DNA from: Acidobacteriota bacterium
GTDB lineage: Bacteria > Acidobacteriota > Terriglobia > Acidiferrales > UBA7541
Reading direction: 5' to 3'
Length of the DNA stretch: 64,000 nucleotides
Assembly (NCBI GenBank): GCA_013289665.1
Contig: JABCZN010000021.1
Span: 22,589-86,588, forward strand
Both the position numbers and the translations under genes were made by a program. Shown in pieces: positions 6,718 to 16,000 of the stretch; within the stretch, counting starts at the first letter, position 1, and every line of letters begins with the position of its first letter. Under the pieces are notes generated by a model, which saw only the letters and a list, made by a program, of their open reading frames with translations, was not told the DNA's origin and did no database searches.

Positions 6718-9018
6718 TCAACCCCCTACTCTCCTCCCCGCAATCACCGCCTGCCCCAAACTGATTCCCCCGTCTCCAGCCGGCACTTCCGTATGAAAAA
6801 ACACCTCGAACGACCGCTCCTTCATCTCCGCAATCATCGTCTCCAGCAGCAACGCATTCAAAAAGCATCCCCCGCTCAAGCAAACCCGGTTCAGCTCCGT
6901 CCGGTCGCGGATCCTCTCCGCCGCGTCCACAAACACCAGCGCCAGCCCGTTGTGAAACTTCCGGCTCATGCTTGCAACGCTGGTGTGCTGTCGAATGTCC
7001 TTCAGCAACCAGTCGAACAGAGGCTTCGTTCCGATCTGCCAGGTCGCTCCCTGCAGATTCAGATCCAGGGGATAAGCCGCCTCGCTACCCGAATCCCGCG
7101 CCGCCATCTCCAGCTCAATCGCCGCCTGTGCCTCAAAATTCACAGTCCCGCGCAATCCCACCAGCGCCGCCACTGCGTCAAACAGCCGCCCGCAGCTCGA
7201 CGTCCGCGGCGAATTAATCTCCCGCTCCATCATCTGCAAAACCACGCGCAGCTTTCGCGAATCGATCTCTGCCAAAAACGGCAAGCCCAGCTTCTCCACT
7301 TCATTCCCGTAGTGTTTCGTCAGGTAACTCACCGCCATCCGCCACGGCTCGTGAATCGCCGCCGCCCCACCAGGCAGCGGCACATATTCGAAATGCGCCG
7401 CCCGCTCGAAACCCCCATAATCTGCCACCAGCACTTCTCCGCCCCAGATCGCCCCATCCGTCCCGTAGCCCGTTCCGTCCAGCGCAATCCCGATCACTTT
7501 CCCGTCCAGATGATTTTCTGCCATGCAAGCCACCACATGCGCGTGATGATGCTGCACGCCCACCAGCTCCACGCCCGCCCGCTCTTGCGCCCATTTCGTC
7601 GAAAAATAATCCGGGTGCAAATCGTGCGCGATCACCTTCGGCTCGGTCTCCAGAATCCGCTGCAGGTGCTCTACCGCCTCCTCAAAAAACCGGTAACTCT
7701 CCAGATTCTCCAGATCCCCAACATGTTGGCTCAAAAACGCCTCGCTGCCCCGCACCACGCAAACCGTATTCTTCAGTTCCCCGCCCACCGCCAGCACCGC
7801 CGGCATCTCCTGTTCGAGCTGCACCGCGACCGGCACGAATCCCCGCGCCCTGCGGATCTTCTGCGGCTGTCCCGCCGCCACCCGCACCACCGAATCGTCG
7901 CACCGCCGCACAATCTCCCGGTCGTGCACCAGAAACGCATCCGCAATCCGGTTCAGTCTTCGGATCGCCTCCTCGTTGTCAATCGCAATCGGTTCTTCGC
8001 TCAGGTTTCCGCTGGTCATCACCAGGGCCTCGAATTTCCCGCCCTGAAACAAAAGATGATGCAACGGCGTATACGGCAGAAACAAACCCAAATACCGGTT
8101 CCCCGGCGCAATTCCCGGCACAAACGCAGCTTCCGCGCGCCGCGGCAGCAACACAATCGGGCGTTCAAACGAACTCATCTGCTTCTTCGAAATCGCATCC
8201 ACCACGCACAACCGCGCCGCATCCTCCACCCGCCGTACCATGATCGCGAACGGCTTCTCCACCCGCCGCTTGCGCTCGCGCAATTTCCCCACAGCCTTTT
8301 CATTCTGCGCATCGCATGCCAGGTGAAATCCGCCCAACCCCTTGATTGCCACCACCGAACCTTGCTGCAGCAACCGCGCCGTCTCGCGAATTGGCTCCGC
8401 CACATCCATCCGCGCGCCATCCGCCCCCAGCAGAACCACTTGCGGCCCGCAATCCCAGCACGCATTCGGCTGAGAATGAAATCGCCGGCTCGCCGGACTC
8501 TCATACTCCGCCTGGCACGCCCCGCACATCTTGAATTTCGCCATCGATGTGCGCGCCCGGTCATAAGGAATGTCGTGAATGATCGTAAATCGCGGCCCGC
8601 AATTCGTGCAGTTGATGAAGGGATACCGGAATCGCCGGTCGCGCGGGTTCATCATCTCCCGCAAACAATCCTCACAAACGCTCACGTCCGCTGAAATCAG
8701 CGCCCGCGCCGCGGCACGCATGCTGCTCGCTTTGATTCGAAAAGCCGTCTCCTGCTGCAGTTCCGCATCCCGGGGCACGATCCCTGAAATTTTCGCCAGC
8801 GGCGGAATCTCCCTAGGCAACCGCTCCAGAAATCTCTCTACGGCCTCCACCTCGCCCTGCACTTCAAGGCTCACGCCCGCCGGCGTATTGGCGATCAATC
8901 CGGTCAGCCCGCAATCATTCGCCAACCGGTATACGTAGGGACGAAATCCCACGCCCTGCACGATTCCCGTAACCTCAATCACTTTTCGACTGACACTAGT
9001 GCGTCCAGTTTCTTTCAT
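6718..9018 (-). CDS. hypF: Carbamoyltransferase HypF ([NiFe]-hydrogenase maturation)
   Basis: A 766-residue protein with the full HypF layout. An acylphosphatase domain (residues 13-100, GIVQGVGFRPYVYRLA) is followed by two four-cysteine zinc sites (C115, C118, C137, C140 and C165, C168, C187, C190), a YrdC-like domain (about 205-390, with KGLGGFHLACDA and TSGNLSEEPIA) and a Kae1-like domain with the HHHAH motif at residues 490-494. HypF makes the cyanide ligand precursor from carbamoyl phosphate and passes it to HypE. No other hyp or hydrogenase gene is nearby, so it is orphaned in this window. The ATG at 9018 puts the first residues at the expected distance from the acylphosphatase domain. 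Confidence 0.95.
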   Translation of the reverse strand: MKETGRTSVSRKVIEVTGIVQGVGFRPYVYRLANDCGLTGLIANTPAGVSLEVQGEVEAVERFLERLPREIPPLAKISGIVPRDAELQQETAFRIKASSMRAAARALISADVSVCEDCLREMMNPRDRRFRYPFINCTNCGPRFTIIHDIPYDRARTSMAKFKMCGACQAEYESPASRRFHSQPNACWDCGPQVVLLGADGARMDVAEPIRETARLLQQGSVVAIKGLGGFHLACDAQNEKAVGKLRERKRRVEKPFAIMVRRVEDAARLCVVDAISKKQMSSFERPIVLLPRRAEAAFVPGIAPGNRYLGLFLPYTPLHHLLFQGGKFEALVMTSGNLSEEPIAIDNEEAIRRLNRIADAFLVHDREIVRRCDDSVVRVAAGQPQKIRRARGFVPVAVQLEQEMPAVLAVGGELKNTVCVVRGSEAFLSQHVGDLENLESYRFFEEAVEHLQRILETEPKVIAHDLHPDYFSTKWAQERAGVELVGVQHHHAHVVACMAENHLDGKVIGIALDGTGYGTDGAIWGGEVLVADYGGFERAAHFEYVPLPGGAAAIHEPWRMAVSYLTKHYGNEVEKLGLPFLAEIDSRKLRVVLQMMEREINSPRTSSCGRLFDAVAALVGLRGTVNFEAQAAIELEMAARDSGSEAAYPLDLNLQGATWQIGTKPLFDWLLKDIRQHTSVASMSRKFHNGLALVFVDAAERIRDRTELNRVCLSGGCFLNALLLETMIAEMKERSFEVFFHTEVPAGDGGISLGQAVIAGRRVGG

Positions 9019-9246
9019 GGTGTGAGCCTTCAGTGTACGGAAAAAACTCCAGAATTGTCATTCAGAACCCGGTTACTCGTTCGAAGCGGTTCTGAACTCC
9101 CCGCCATCACGCTCTCCTTGCGCGATCTATCGGTCATCTCTTCTTAGTAGTTTTTTCTTCCGACTTCTTGGCTGTAAGCTGTTAGTGGTTGGCTTCAAAC
9201 TGGAAACTGGAATCTGGAAACTGACAACTAAAAACCACCTCCCCTC

Positions 9247-10419
9247 ATGTTCTCCGACCGCACCAACTGGCTGCTCACCCGCAATCGCTTCACCCTCGCC
9301 CTCGACGAGCTCCGCGCCTCGGGCGTCCCGCTCCTCGATCTCACCGCCTCCAATCCCACCCAGTGCGGCTTCCGCTACGATTCCACCGCCATTCTCTCCG
9401 CCTTCCAGAATCCCGCCGCCCTAGACTACGATCCGCAACCCAAAGGCACCCTCGCCGCCTGCCGCGAAGTCGCCCGTTACTATCTCGACGACCACCAAAC
9501 CGCCATCAATCCCGAATCCCTCCTCCTCACTACCAGCACCAGCGAAGCCTATTCCTACGCCTTTCGCCTCCTCTGCAATCCCGCCGACGAACTCCTCCTC
9601 CCCAAACCAAGTTATCCCCTCTTCGATTTTCTGGCCGGCCTCGAGGACGTCCGCCTCGTCCCCTATTCCCTAGTCTACGCCCACGGCTGGTTCATCGATT
9701 TTCAGTCCCTCGAACGCGCCATCACCCCGCGCGCTCGAGCCATTCTTCTCGTTCATCCCAACAATCCCACCGGCTCCCACGTTCATCCTGAAGAACTCAC
9801 CCGCCTCAACACCCTCTGCCTCGAACGCAACCTCGCCCTGATCGTCGACGAAGTCTTCCTCGATTTCCCCTTCGACTCCCCATCCCGCAAAACTTTCGCC
9901 GCCAACACCGAAGTCCTCACGTTCACTCTGAGCGGCTTGTCCAAAATCTCCGCCCTCCCTCAAATGAAAATCGCCTGGCTAGCCGTCACCGGCCCCGACG
10001 CCCAAGTCCGCTCCGCTCTCGATCGCCTGGAAATCATCGCCGACACTTACCTCTCCCTGAGCGCCCCTGCCCAAGCCGCTCTCCCCACGCTCCTCGCCGA
10101 GCGCCACTCCCTCCGCCCCCAACTCCTCGCCCGCATCCGCGAAAACCGCGCCAACCTCCAATCCCAACTCCGCTCCCACCCGGCCTGCGAACTCCTCCAC
10201 GCCGAAGCCGGCTGGTACGCCATCCTCCGCTACTCCCTGAACTCCTCCACCCCCACCTCCGACGAAGACCTCGCCATTCATCTCCTCCGCCAACACCACG
10301 TCCTCCTCCACCCCGGTCACTTCTACGACTTTCCCTCCGCCAACCACCTGGTCCTGAGCCTCATCACGCCTCCACCCGATTTCCGCGAAGGCGCCCGCCG
10401 TCTCCTCTCCCTCCTCTAG
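9247..10419 (+). CDS. PLP-dependent aminotransferase, class I/II
   Basis: A 390-residue fold-type I aminotransferase. The pattern HPNNPTG (170-176) and the DEVF (201-204) that contacts the pyridine nitrogen are present. The likely Schiff-base lysine is K233 in SGLSKISALPQMKIAW. The substrate cannot be fixed from sequence; length and motifs resemble the LL-diaminopimelate/aspartate/alanine aminotransferase group. The gene stands alone, divergent from hypF, with strongly C-ending codons like the neighbourhood. The ATG at 9247 is the first in frame; no strong Shine-Dalgarno precedes it. Confidence 0.85.
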   Translation: MFSDRTNWLLTRNRFTLALDELRASGVPLLDLTASNPTQCGFRYDSTAILSAFQNPAALDYDPQPKGTLAACREVARYYLDDHQTAINPESLLLTTSTSEAYSYAFRLLCNPADELLLPKPSYPLFDFLAGLEDVRLVPYSLVYAHGWFIDFQSLERAITPRARAILLVHPNNPTGSHVHPEELTRLNTLCLERNLALIVDEVFLDFPFDSPSRKTFAANTEVLTFTLSGLSKISALPQMKIAWLAVTGPDAQVRSALDRLEIIADTYLSLSAPAQAALPTLLAERHSLRPQLLARIRENRANLQSQLRSHPACELLHAEAGWYAILRYSLNSSTPTSDEDLAIHLLRQHHVLLHPGHFYDFPSANHLVLSLITPPPDFREGARRLLSLL

Positions 10420-10903
10420 CGCCGCTGTTGGGCCAAGTGCGATTCAGGTGACCACGTCGGGAAAATCGTTTCTGCGCGCATAGCGTGTGCGCGTTGCAGC
10501 CTCCATCGAAACTGCAACAGGTCGAAAACCAGCTGAGACTTGCACCCGGTTTGATCAGCTGATCTTCTCTCCAAAAACGAAAAAGGCGCCCCATAGCGCC
10601 TTTCCAAATGCGAAAGTTAAACTTCTTGTATGCAGGTGCCGGAGGCGGTGTTGAGGTCGGCGCCGGCGGCCATGGCGGTGGTGGCAGCAGAACGGGAGGC
10701 GGAAGAGGGGGTGAAGGAATTTGACTAGCGGAAGCCGGAATTCATGCTTCCACGCCATCGGTGCTGAACTGGGGGCAAAAGAAGGGCGGGATAACTCCAA
10801 TCTTTGGGGCCTCCCCCTCACTGCGAGGCCCTTGCTCCCCCGCAGAGCAAAGCGATGATGAGGGAACGGGACCTGACAGCGGTAGCAAGAAGTGAATTCG
10901 GTT
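10420..10903. other. Intergenic region with a minus-strand terminator and a tiny ORF
   Basis: About 480 bases without a conventional gene lie between the aminotransferase and hipA. On the minus strand an ORF ends at 10617 with the 18-residue peptide from ATG 10673 (ending GTCIQEV). A longer in-frame version from ATG 10745 is broken by TAG at 10725-10727. A clear minus-strand terminator begins 14 bases beyond the stop, suggesting the remnant of a once-expressed small gene. I cannot assign a family. Confidence 0.3.
10574..10603 (-). terminator. Rho-independent terminator, minus strand
   Basis: On the minus strand the stem AAAGGCGC/GCGCCTTT (10596-10603 with 10582-10589) has a 6-base loop and continues into a T-run, with a second T-run after CG. 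It would end leftward transcripts, either a small gene at 10617 or read-through from hipA. Confidence 0.7.
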
Positions 10904-12154
10904 TTACGGTTTCAACCTTGTGCTTCTCTTTTTGATAAGTGCCAGGATTGAATCGAGAACGGGCGAGGTTATGTTCTCCTTGTTCAATTCGGCATGGAGT
11001 TTGGTGGCCTGATCCAGAGCTGTGGTAGCCATGTCGGCCAAGGACTTTTCGATCCCCTTCCTGGCAACCGCAGTATCGGGCACGAGGCGATGCCAGTGGC
11101 GCAGATAAACTTCGCCCGGGTCGTACCTGCCTCCGATTTTCATTGCCATTTTGGTGGCGAGCTCTGGGTACACGGCGGTGCTCAAGATGTCATAAACCGG
11201 AGCTAGACGCGGCTTTCCTTCCTCATACAGGAGAGAGAAGTTCTTCCCGTGAGCGTCGGAATTGCCGATGAGATAGTTGAATATCACGATGTTCAAAAAC
11301 GCGAGCCGGTCGGGCAGAGGCTCGATGCTATGTTTCTGGATTTCATCAAGACAAGTCGATATTCCCGGGCCGCCTTCGCGTTCATATTTGTTTTCCGGAG
11401 GGATGGATAGGGCCTGACAGAAGTCTTCCTGGTGCAGACGGACTACGTCGTTTCTCTGCCATCTCCTGTCATACCTCTCCACGAGTAAATACGGCTGGTT
11501 AGGCGTGCGGCGCATCTGTGCCTGAGGAACAGAGAGGCCGCAGCGTGCGGCAAGCATCAGGCAAAAGAGTTCGTTATGGACGCTGTCCGTGACGTCGTGT
11601 CTGTCGGAAATCAGCGTTTTCAGGATATGTGTTGTCGGAACGCCGCCGCGCATGAGCGCAAGCTTGTCTCCGATCAATCGAACGGCGAGCTTGTCGTGCG
11701 CTCCGGCAAGAGAAAGACGGACGCCATCTTCGCCAGCAAACAGGGGATGGCGTTTAAGGTGCTCGAAGATCTCGTCCAGATGTTTCTCGTCGAGTATCTG
11801 GATGTCATCCGGGTTTTCCTCGTGCGGCGGGGTCCCTTCAGGATAGATGGTGAGCGCGCCCGCGCATTCGCCGCCGATAACTTCGAGCATCGAAAAAGGG
11901 TTCTTCTCGGAGACTCCCAGGAGTTTCGCAACTTTTCTGCGGATCAGATCTTCCGGCAGGAGACCTGCGAAAAACGGGCGAGCAACGCGGTCCGCGAACT
12001 CTGCTGCGCCGACGGGCATGGATACTGACAAGGGCCACGGCTGTTTTGATCCCAGGTAGTCGGCGTTGTAGGCGAACTGCAGTCGTCCGCTGTCATCCTG
12101 CACTAGCTGGCCAGCCTTGTTGCCATAGAACCAGACGTCGAGGATGCGAGCCAT
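10904..12154 (-). CDS. hipA: HipA-family serine/threonine kinase toxin
   Basis: A 416-residue HipA. The N-terminal subdomain (DVWFYGNKAGQL, residues 6-17) is followed by the kinase core with YLLVERYDR (222-230), the catalytic loop GNSDAHGKN (D300) and the metal-binding PVYDIL (D322). In E. coli, HipA phosphorylates GltX and triggers persistence, and HipB neutralises it. A longer in-frame ORF reaches 12457 but would run over hipB. The ATG at 12154 shares its A with the hipB stop (TAATG), the standard coupled arrangement. Codon use is less C-ending than in the flanking genes, a sign of possible transfer. Confidence 0.93.
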   Translation of the reverse strand: MARILDVWFYGNKAGQLVQDDSGRLQFAYNADYLGSKQPWPLSVSMPVGAAEFADRVARPFFAGLLPEDLIRRKVAKLLGVSEKNPFSMLEVIGGECAGALTIYPEGTPPHEENPDDIQILDEKHLDEIFEHLKRHPLFAGEDGVRLSLAGAHDKLAVRLIGDKLALMRGGVPTTHILKTLISDRHDVTDSVHNELFCLMLAARCGLSVPQAQMRRTPNQPYLLVERYDRRWQRNDVVRLHQEDFCQALSIPPENKYEREGGPGISTCLDEIQKHSIEPLPDRLAFLNIVIFNYLIGNSDAHGKNFSLLYEEGKPRLAPVYDILSTAVYPELATKMAMKIGGRYDPGEVYLRHWHRLVPDTAVARKGIEKSLADMATTALDQATKLHAELNKENITSPVLDSILALIKKRSTRLKP

Positions 12155-12378
12155 TAGAGTTCGCCTTTCCGGTCGGCCACGTTCAGGGTCAGCCCGAGGG
12201 CGGAGAGCACCTGCATGATCTTTCCGATGTGCGAGGTCGGCTTGCCCCGCTCGAGTTCGACGACGAAGCGGCGCCCTAGGCCGCAGGCAGCGGCGAGCTG
12301 TTCTTGTGTAAGGCCCTGGGACTTGCGTACCTGCTTGACGAGGGCCCCGAGTGATTTTGCGTCGGTTATTTGCTTCAT
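12154..12378 (-). CDS. hipB: HipB-like antitoxin and autorepressor, XRE helix-turn-helix
   Basis: A 74-residue protein with a single helix-turn-helix domain (SQGLTQEQLAAACGLGRRFV, about residues 20-39) and the typical XRE continuation VELERGKPTSHIGKIMQVLSAL. It precedes hipA and overlaps it by one base, so the pair forms one operon. HipB proteins bind palindromic operators and hold HipA inactive. Three matching operator copies lie upstream at 50-bp spacing, consistent with autorepression. The start is 14 bases downstream of the predicted transcription start, with GGGAAC as a weak ribosome site. Confidence 0.92.
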   Translation of the reverse strand: MKQITDAKSLGALVKQVRKSQGLTQEQLAAACGLGRRFVVELERGKPTSHIGKIMQVLSALGLTLNVADRKGEL

Positions 12379-12382
12379 ATTT

Positions 12383-12498
12383 GTTCCCGATCGGTATCAT
12401 TATAGCAGTATGAGTCGGGAAATCAACAAAAAGTTCCCGATCGGTATCTTCTTGCAAAGGCCGGGCTTTGGAGCCCGGAAATGTTCCCTATCGGGAAC
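12383..12498. promoter_or_regulatory. Three hipBA operator sites at exact 50-bp spacing
   Basis: Sites 12383-12398 and 12433-12448 are identical (GTTCCCGATCGGTATC). Site 12483-12498 is a perfect palindrome, GTTCCC-TATC-GGGAAC. Their starts are exactly 50 bp apart, close to five helical turns, so dimers would sit on one DNA face. The first site covers the start point, and the second abuts the -35 box. The palindrome CCGGGCT-TTGG-AGCCCGG at 12461-12478 lies between the second and third. Confidence 0.75.
12399..12426 (-). promoter_or_regulatory. hipBA promoter
   Basis: On the minus strand a perfect -10 box TATAAT (12399-12404) lies 16 bases from a -35 box TTGATT (12421-12426). Transcription would start near 12392, inside the first operator. 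Operators lie on both sides, so bound HipB should block RNA polymerase. Confidence 0.75.
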
Positions 12499-12872
12499 AA
12501 CCTGGGAGCCTTGGCAGAGAGTAGCTTCTTCGATTGATCTATCTGCACCAGCTCCGCCGCGCGGCGGCGTCAGAGGGGAGAGGCGTTCGGCGCGCTGAAG
12601 CGAACTCGTTCTTGAAAATGGACAGAACGTCTTCAACCTCATGCGGCTTGAAAGCCGTCGGCAGGTCGTTCACGTCGGGGTTTGGCACTGGCATCGAGGC
12701 CCAGAGCCCCGCGGCGCAGCGCGTTCTCGGATGCTTACAGTTGTGTTTGCCACGCCCTCTGATACTTGCCCTTCAGGGCTAAACCTCGATTGTTTCGAGA
12801 CAAATTTGGGACAAGCCCAAGGCAGGCTATCAACCGTGCTCTAATGAATTAGTTAAGTTAGTTAGGAAGGGT
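12499..12872. other. Region between hipBA operators and tRNA-Glu with no supported gene
   Basis: About 370 bases with only short ORFs in several frames, none with a recognisable product or good ribosome site. Near 12770 the bases CCCTTCAGGGC form a small palindrome. Nothing resembling a transposase or integrase is seen. Confidence 0.4.
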
Positions 12873-12948
12873 TGGTAGCGATACCGGGATTCGAACCCGG
12901 GTTTCCGCCGTGAGAGGGCGGCGTCCTGGACCCCTAGACGATATCGCC
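12873..12948 (-). tRNA. tRNA-Glu (anticodon CUC)
   Basis: The 76-base minus-strand gene folds as a cloverleaf. The acceptor GGCGATA (12942-12948) pairs with TATCGCT with one G-U pair. The anticodon stem CCGCC/GGCGG encloses loop CTCTCAC (anticodon CTC), the T arm contains GTTCGAATC, and the CCA end is encoded. Confidence 0.95.
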
Positions 12949-13029
12949 ATTGCCGTAGGCAGCCATTTCGCTCGGTCCGCCACAGCCTTAAATGTTCTCA
13001 CGCCACTACTCGCCGCGCAAGCAACCTTC

Positions 13030-16000
13030 TCAACTCCTCTCCACGATCGCCGAAAATCCGTTTATTCCCGCCGCATTCGCCATGCACTTCGCCAGCAACT
13101 CGTACAATTCCTCTGGCCGGATCGGTTTGGTCAGGTATCCGTCCATTCCCGCCGCCAGGCATCTCTCCTCATCCCCCTTCATCGCATGCGCCGTCAACGC
13201 CACCACCCGTTGATGCGCTCCGCTCAGCTTCTCTTTCTCTCGGATCTGTGCCGTTGCCTCGATGCCATCCATTTCCGGCATTTGCACATCCATCAGCACC
13301 AGATCGTAACTTCCCTTCTCCATCGCGTCGAGCGCCTCCCGCCCATTCGCCGCAACTTCCACCAGATGCCCCCGCCTCTCTAGCAGCCGCATCGCCAGCC
13401 GTTGGTTCACTAGATTGTCCTCGACGACCAGAATGCGCAGCGCATCCGTCGAGGATCGACCTTCTCCCCTCAGTCCCCGTGCGCTTGCCGGAATTTCATC
13501 TGCTTTCGCCGGTACGCCCAGAACGCCGGCCAGCGCCTCGCGCAGTTCCACTCGCCGGATCGGTTTCACCAGAAATCCCGCCACTCCCAATTCCTTGCTG
13601 CGCCCGCCATCCCCGCGTTGCCCCGCCGAGCTCAACAACAGAATTTTTGTCGTGGCCAGCGCCGGCATCGCTCGGATTTTGGATACCAGTGCGAACCCGT
13701 CCATTTCCGGCATGTTGCGATCCGTCACCACCAGCGCATATTGGGCACCGGTCTGCTGCTCGCCGCGCAATTCCACCAGCGCCGCCTCTCCGCTCGCCAC
13801 GCTCTTCACGTTCAATTCCCAGCCTCGCAGCATCCCCTCCAGAATTCGCCGGCTCGTTTCGTTATCGTCCACAATCAAAACTTTTGTGCCCCGCGGAATC
13901 TCCGCCCTCGCGCTGGTCGCGGCACTTATCACGCCGGCGGAACTCTTGAGCCGTGCCGTAAAATGAAACTTTGTTCCGTGCCCAACCTCGCTCTCCACCC
14001 AAATCTTCCCTCCCATCATCCCCACCAGCCGCGCCGATATCGTCAGCCCAAGTCCTGTCCCTCCATATTTCCGCGTCGTGGATGTGTCCGCCTGCGTGAA
14101 CGGATCAAAGATCAGTTTCAGTTTCTCTTCCGCGATTCCGACCCCGGTGTCTGCAACCGTAAAATTGAGCACGCTGTTGCCGCCCTCCCAGCTTTCCTGT
14201 CGCACCGTTACCGCCACCTCGCCCGCATCCGTGAACTTGATCGCGTTCCCCACCAGGTTCGTCAGTATCTGCCGCAGCCGCCCCGCATCCCCTTCGACAA
14301 TCTCCGGCACTCCCGCCCGAATCTCGCAGAGCAACTCCAGTCCCTTCTCTTCGCTGGGCAGCGCGAAAGCCTTCAGCGTCGCTTCCACGCAATCGCACAA
14401 GTCAAAATCCACCGCCTCCAGATCAATCTTCCCAGCCTCGATTTTCGAAAAATCCAGAATGTCGTTGATCACTGAAAGCAGCGAGTCTGACGACATCTTC
14501 ACCGTCTCCAGGTATTCCCGCTGCTCCTCGTTCAGCGCCGTGTCCAATGCCAGTTCCGTCATCCCGATTACTCCATTCAAAGGAGTGCGTATCTCATGGC
14601 TCATGTTTGCCAGGAATTCACTCTTGGCGCTGTTTGCAGCTTCCGCCGCCTCTTTGGCTCCCCGCAATTCCTCCTGGGCCCTGATCCGGCCCACGAATTG
14701 CCCGATACTCTCTGCTACCGTCGCCATCGATCTCAGCGCGTCCTCTCCGAACGGCTCGGAGGCAAACGCTCCCACCGCGCCCACCACTTCGCCGTCCATC
14801 AGCAGCGGCTGGCCCGCGAACGCGCGCGCTTCTCGATTTGCAATTGTCGGCGGAAGCTTGCCGCCCTTGCTCAACTGTGCGGCGTTGTTCACGCAATACG
14901 CTTTTCCCTCCTTGGCAATGCGCGCAACTCCCGCTGCTCCCGCCTCCTCGAATTCCCTCTCGTCGGAACTCCCGGCGCTCGCCTGCAGCTCCATCGCTTC
15001 TCTCCGCTCGTTCAGGCACCATACCCCTGCAAAATCCACCCCCAGATAACGTACGAAACTCGCCACGCACAAACTCAACCCCTCCCGCAACGTTCGTCCC
15101 CCGGTAAGGGCCGCGCCGATCTCCCCGGCGAATGCTTCCAGCAGCGCCCGCCTCGCCAATTCTCGGTCGGCGCGCCGCCACTCGCTCACCACCGCTCCCA
15201 GGCACAATCCCGTCAGCCCCAGCGCCAGCATCGCCAGTTGCAACCGTGGCATCACCCCGCTGCGTGCTTGCGTTGCCCACGCCGCAAACATCATGCCCAG
15301 ATTTATTCCAAAGGTTGTCAGCGTCGCCCCCGGCAAGCCGTAACGCACCGCCGTCCATATCACGGGAATAAACAGCAGGTACAGCGGCTGGTAGGGAATC
15401 GCCGGTGCAAATCCGAAAAGCAGCCAGATCACCAGCACCACCGACGCCATCTGCGCACCCGGCTCCAGGAATGTCCGCGCCGTCACCGGGCGCCGGTTCT
15501 TCGGCCGCTCCCGAAATTTTGCCCCGGGACCCATCCACGCGTTCAGTCGCGGCGTCACATGCAAAAGCAGAAAAGGAGTGAAGGTGATAATCGCGTTCGT
15601 GTCGCTGGTCCACCAGTTAACCGCAGTCCCCAATGCCTCCGAACTCGTGGCCAGGCCGTCTCCTAAAAACGTCAGCGTTCCGGTGACCGCGCTGAAAATC
15701 GCCGCCGTCAGGAACACCGCCACGAACCGGCCAGCGTCACGCAGTGACCCAAGTTGCGGATCGATCCTCCATCGCCCCCGCAACAAGCTTGCCCCGCTCA
15801 TGTAGGCGACGTAGAGGAGAATCGCTCCGGGCAATCCGCACCATGACAAGATCGGCCGGTGATAGTTCACAATCGCCGCCACCAGGCTCGCCACAAATAC
15901 CACCGGGTAGTATCGCTCCCCTCCCCACAACATCAGGGCCAGCGACAATCCGACCGGCAGATAACATGGCGGCGAGCCTTCCCAGCCCTGCGACGCACTT

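Noticed and set aside
6793..8694. 633-codon plus-strand ORF
   Set aside because: It is antisense to hypF and has Arg/His/Pro-rich, domain-free translation.
12155..12457. N-terminal extension of hipA
   Set aside because: It runs over hipB, the promoter and an operator in another frame. The ATG at 12154 coupled to the hipB stop fits the family length.
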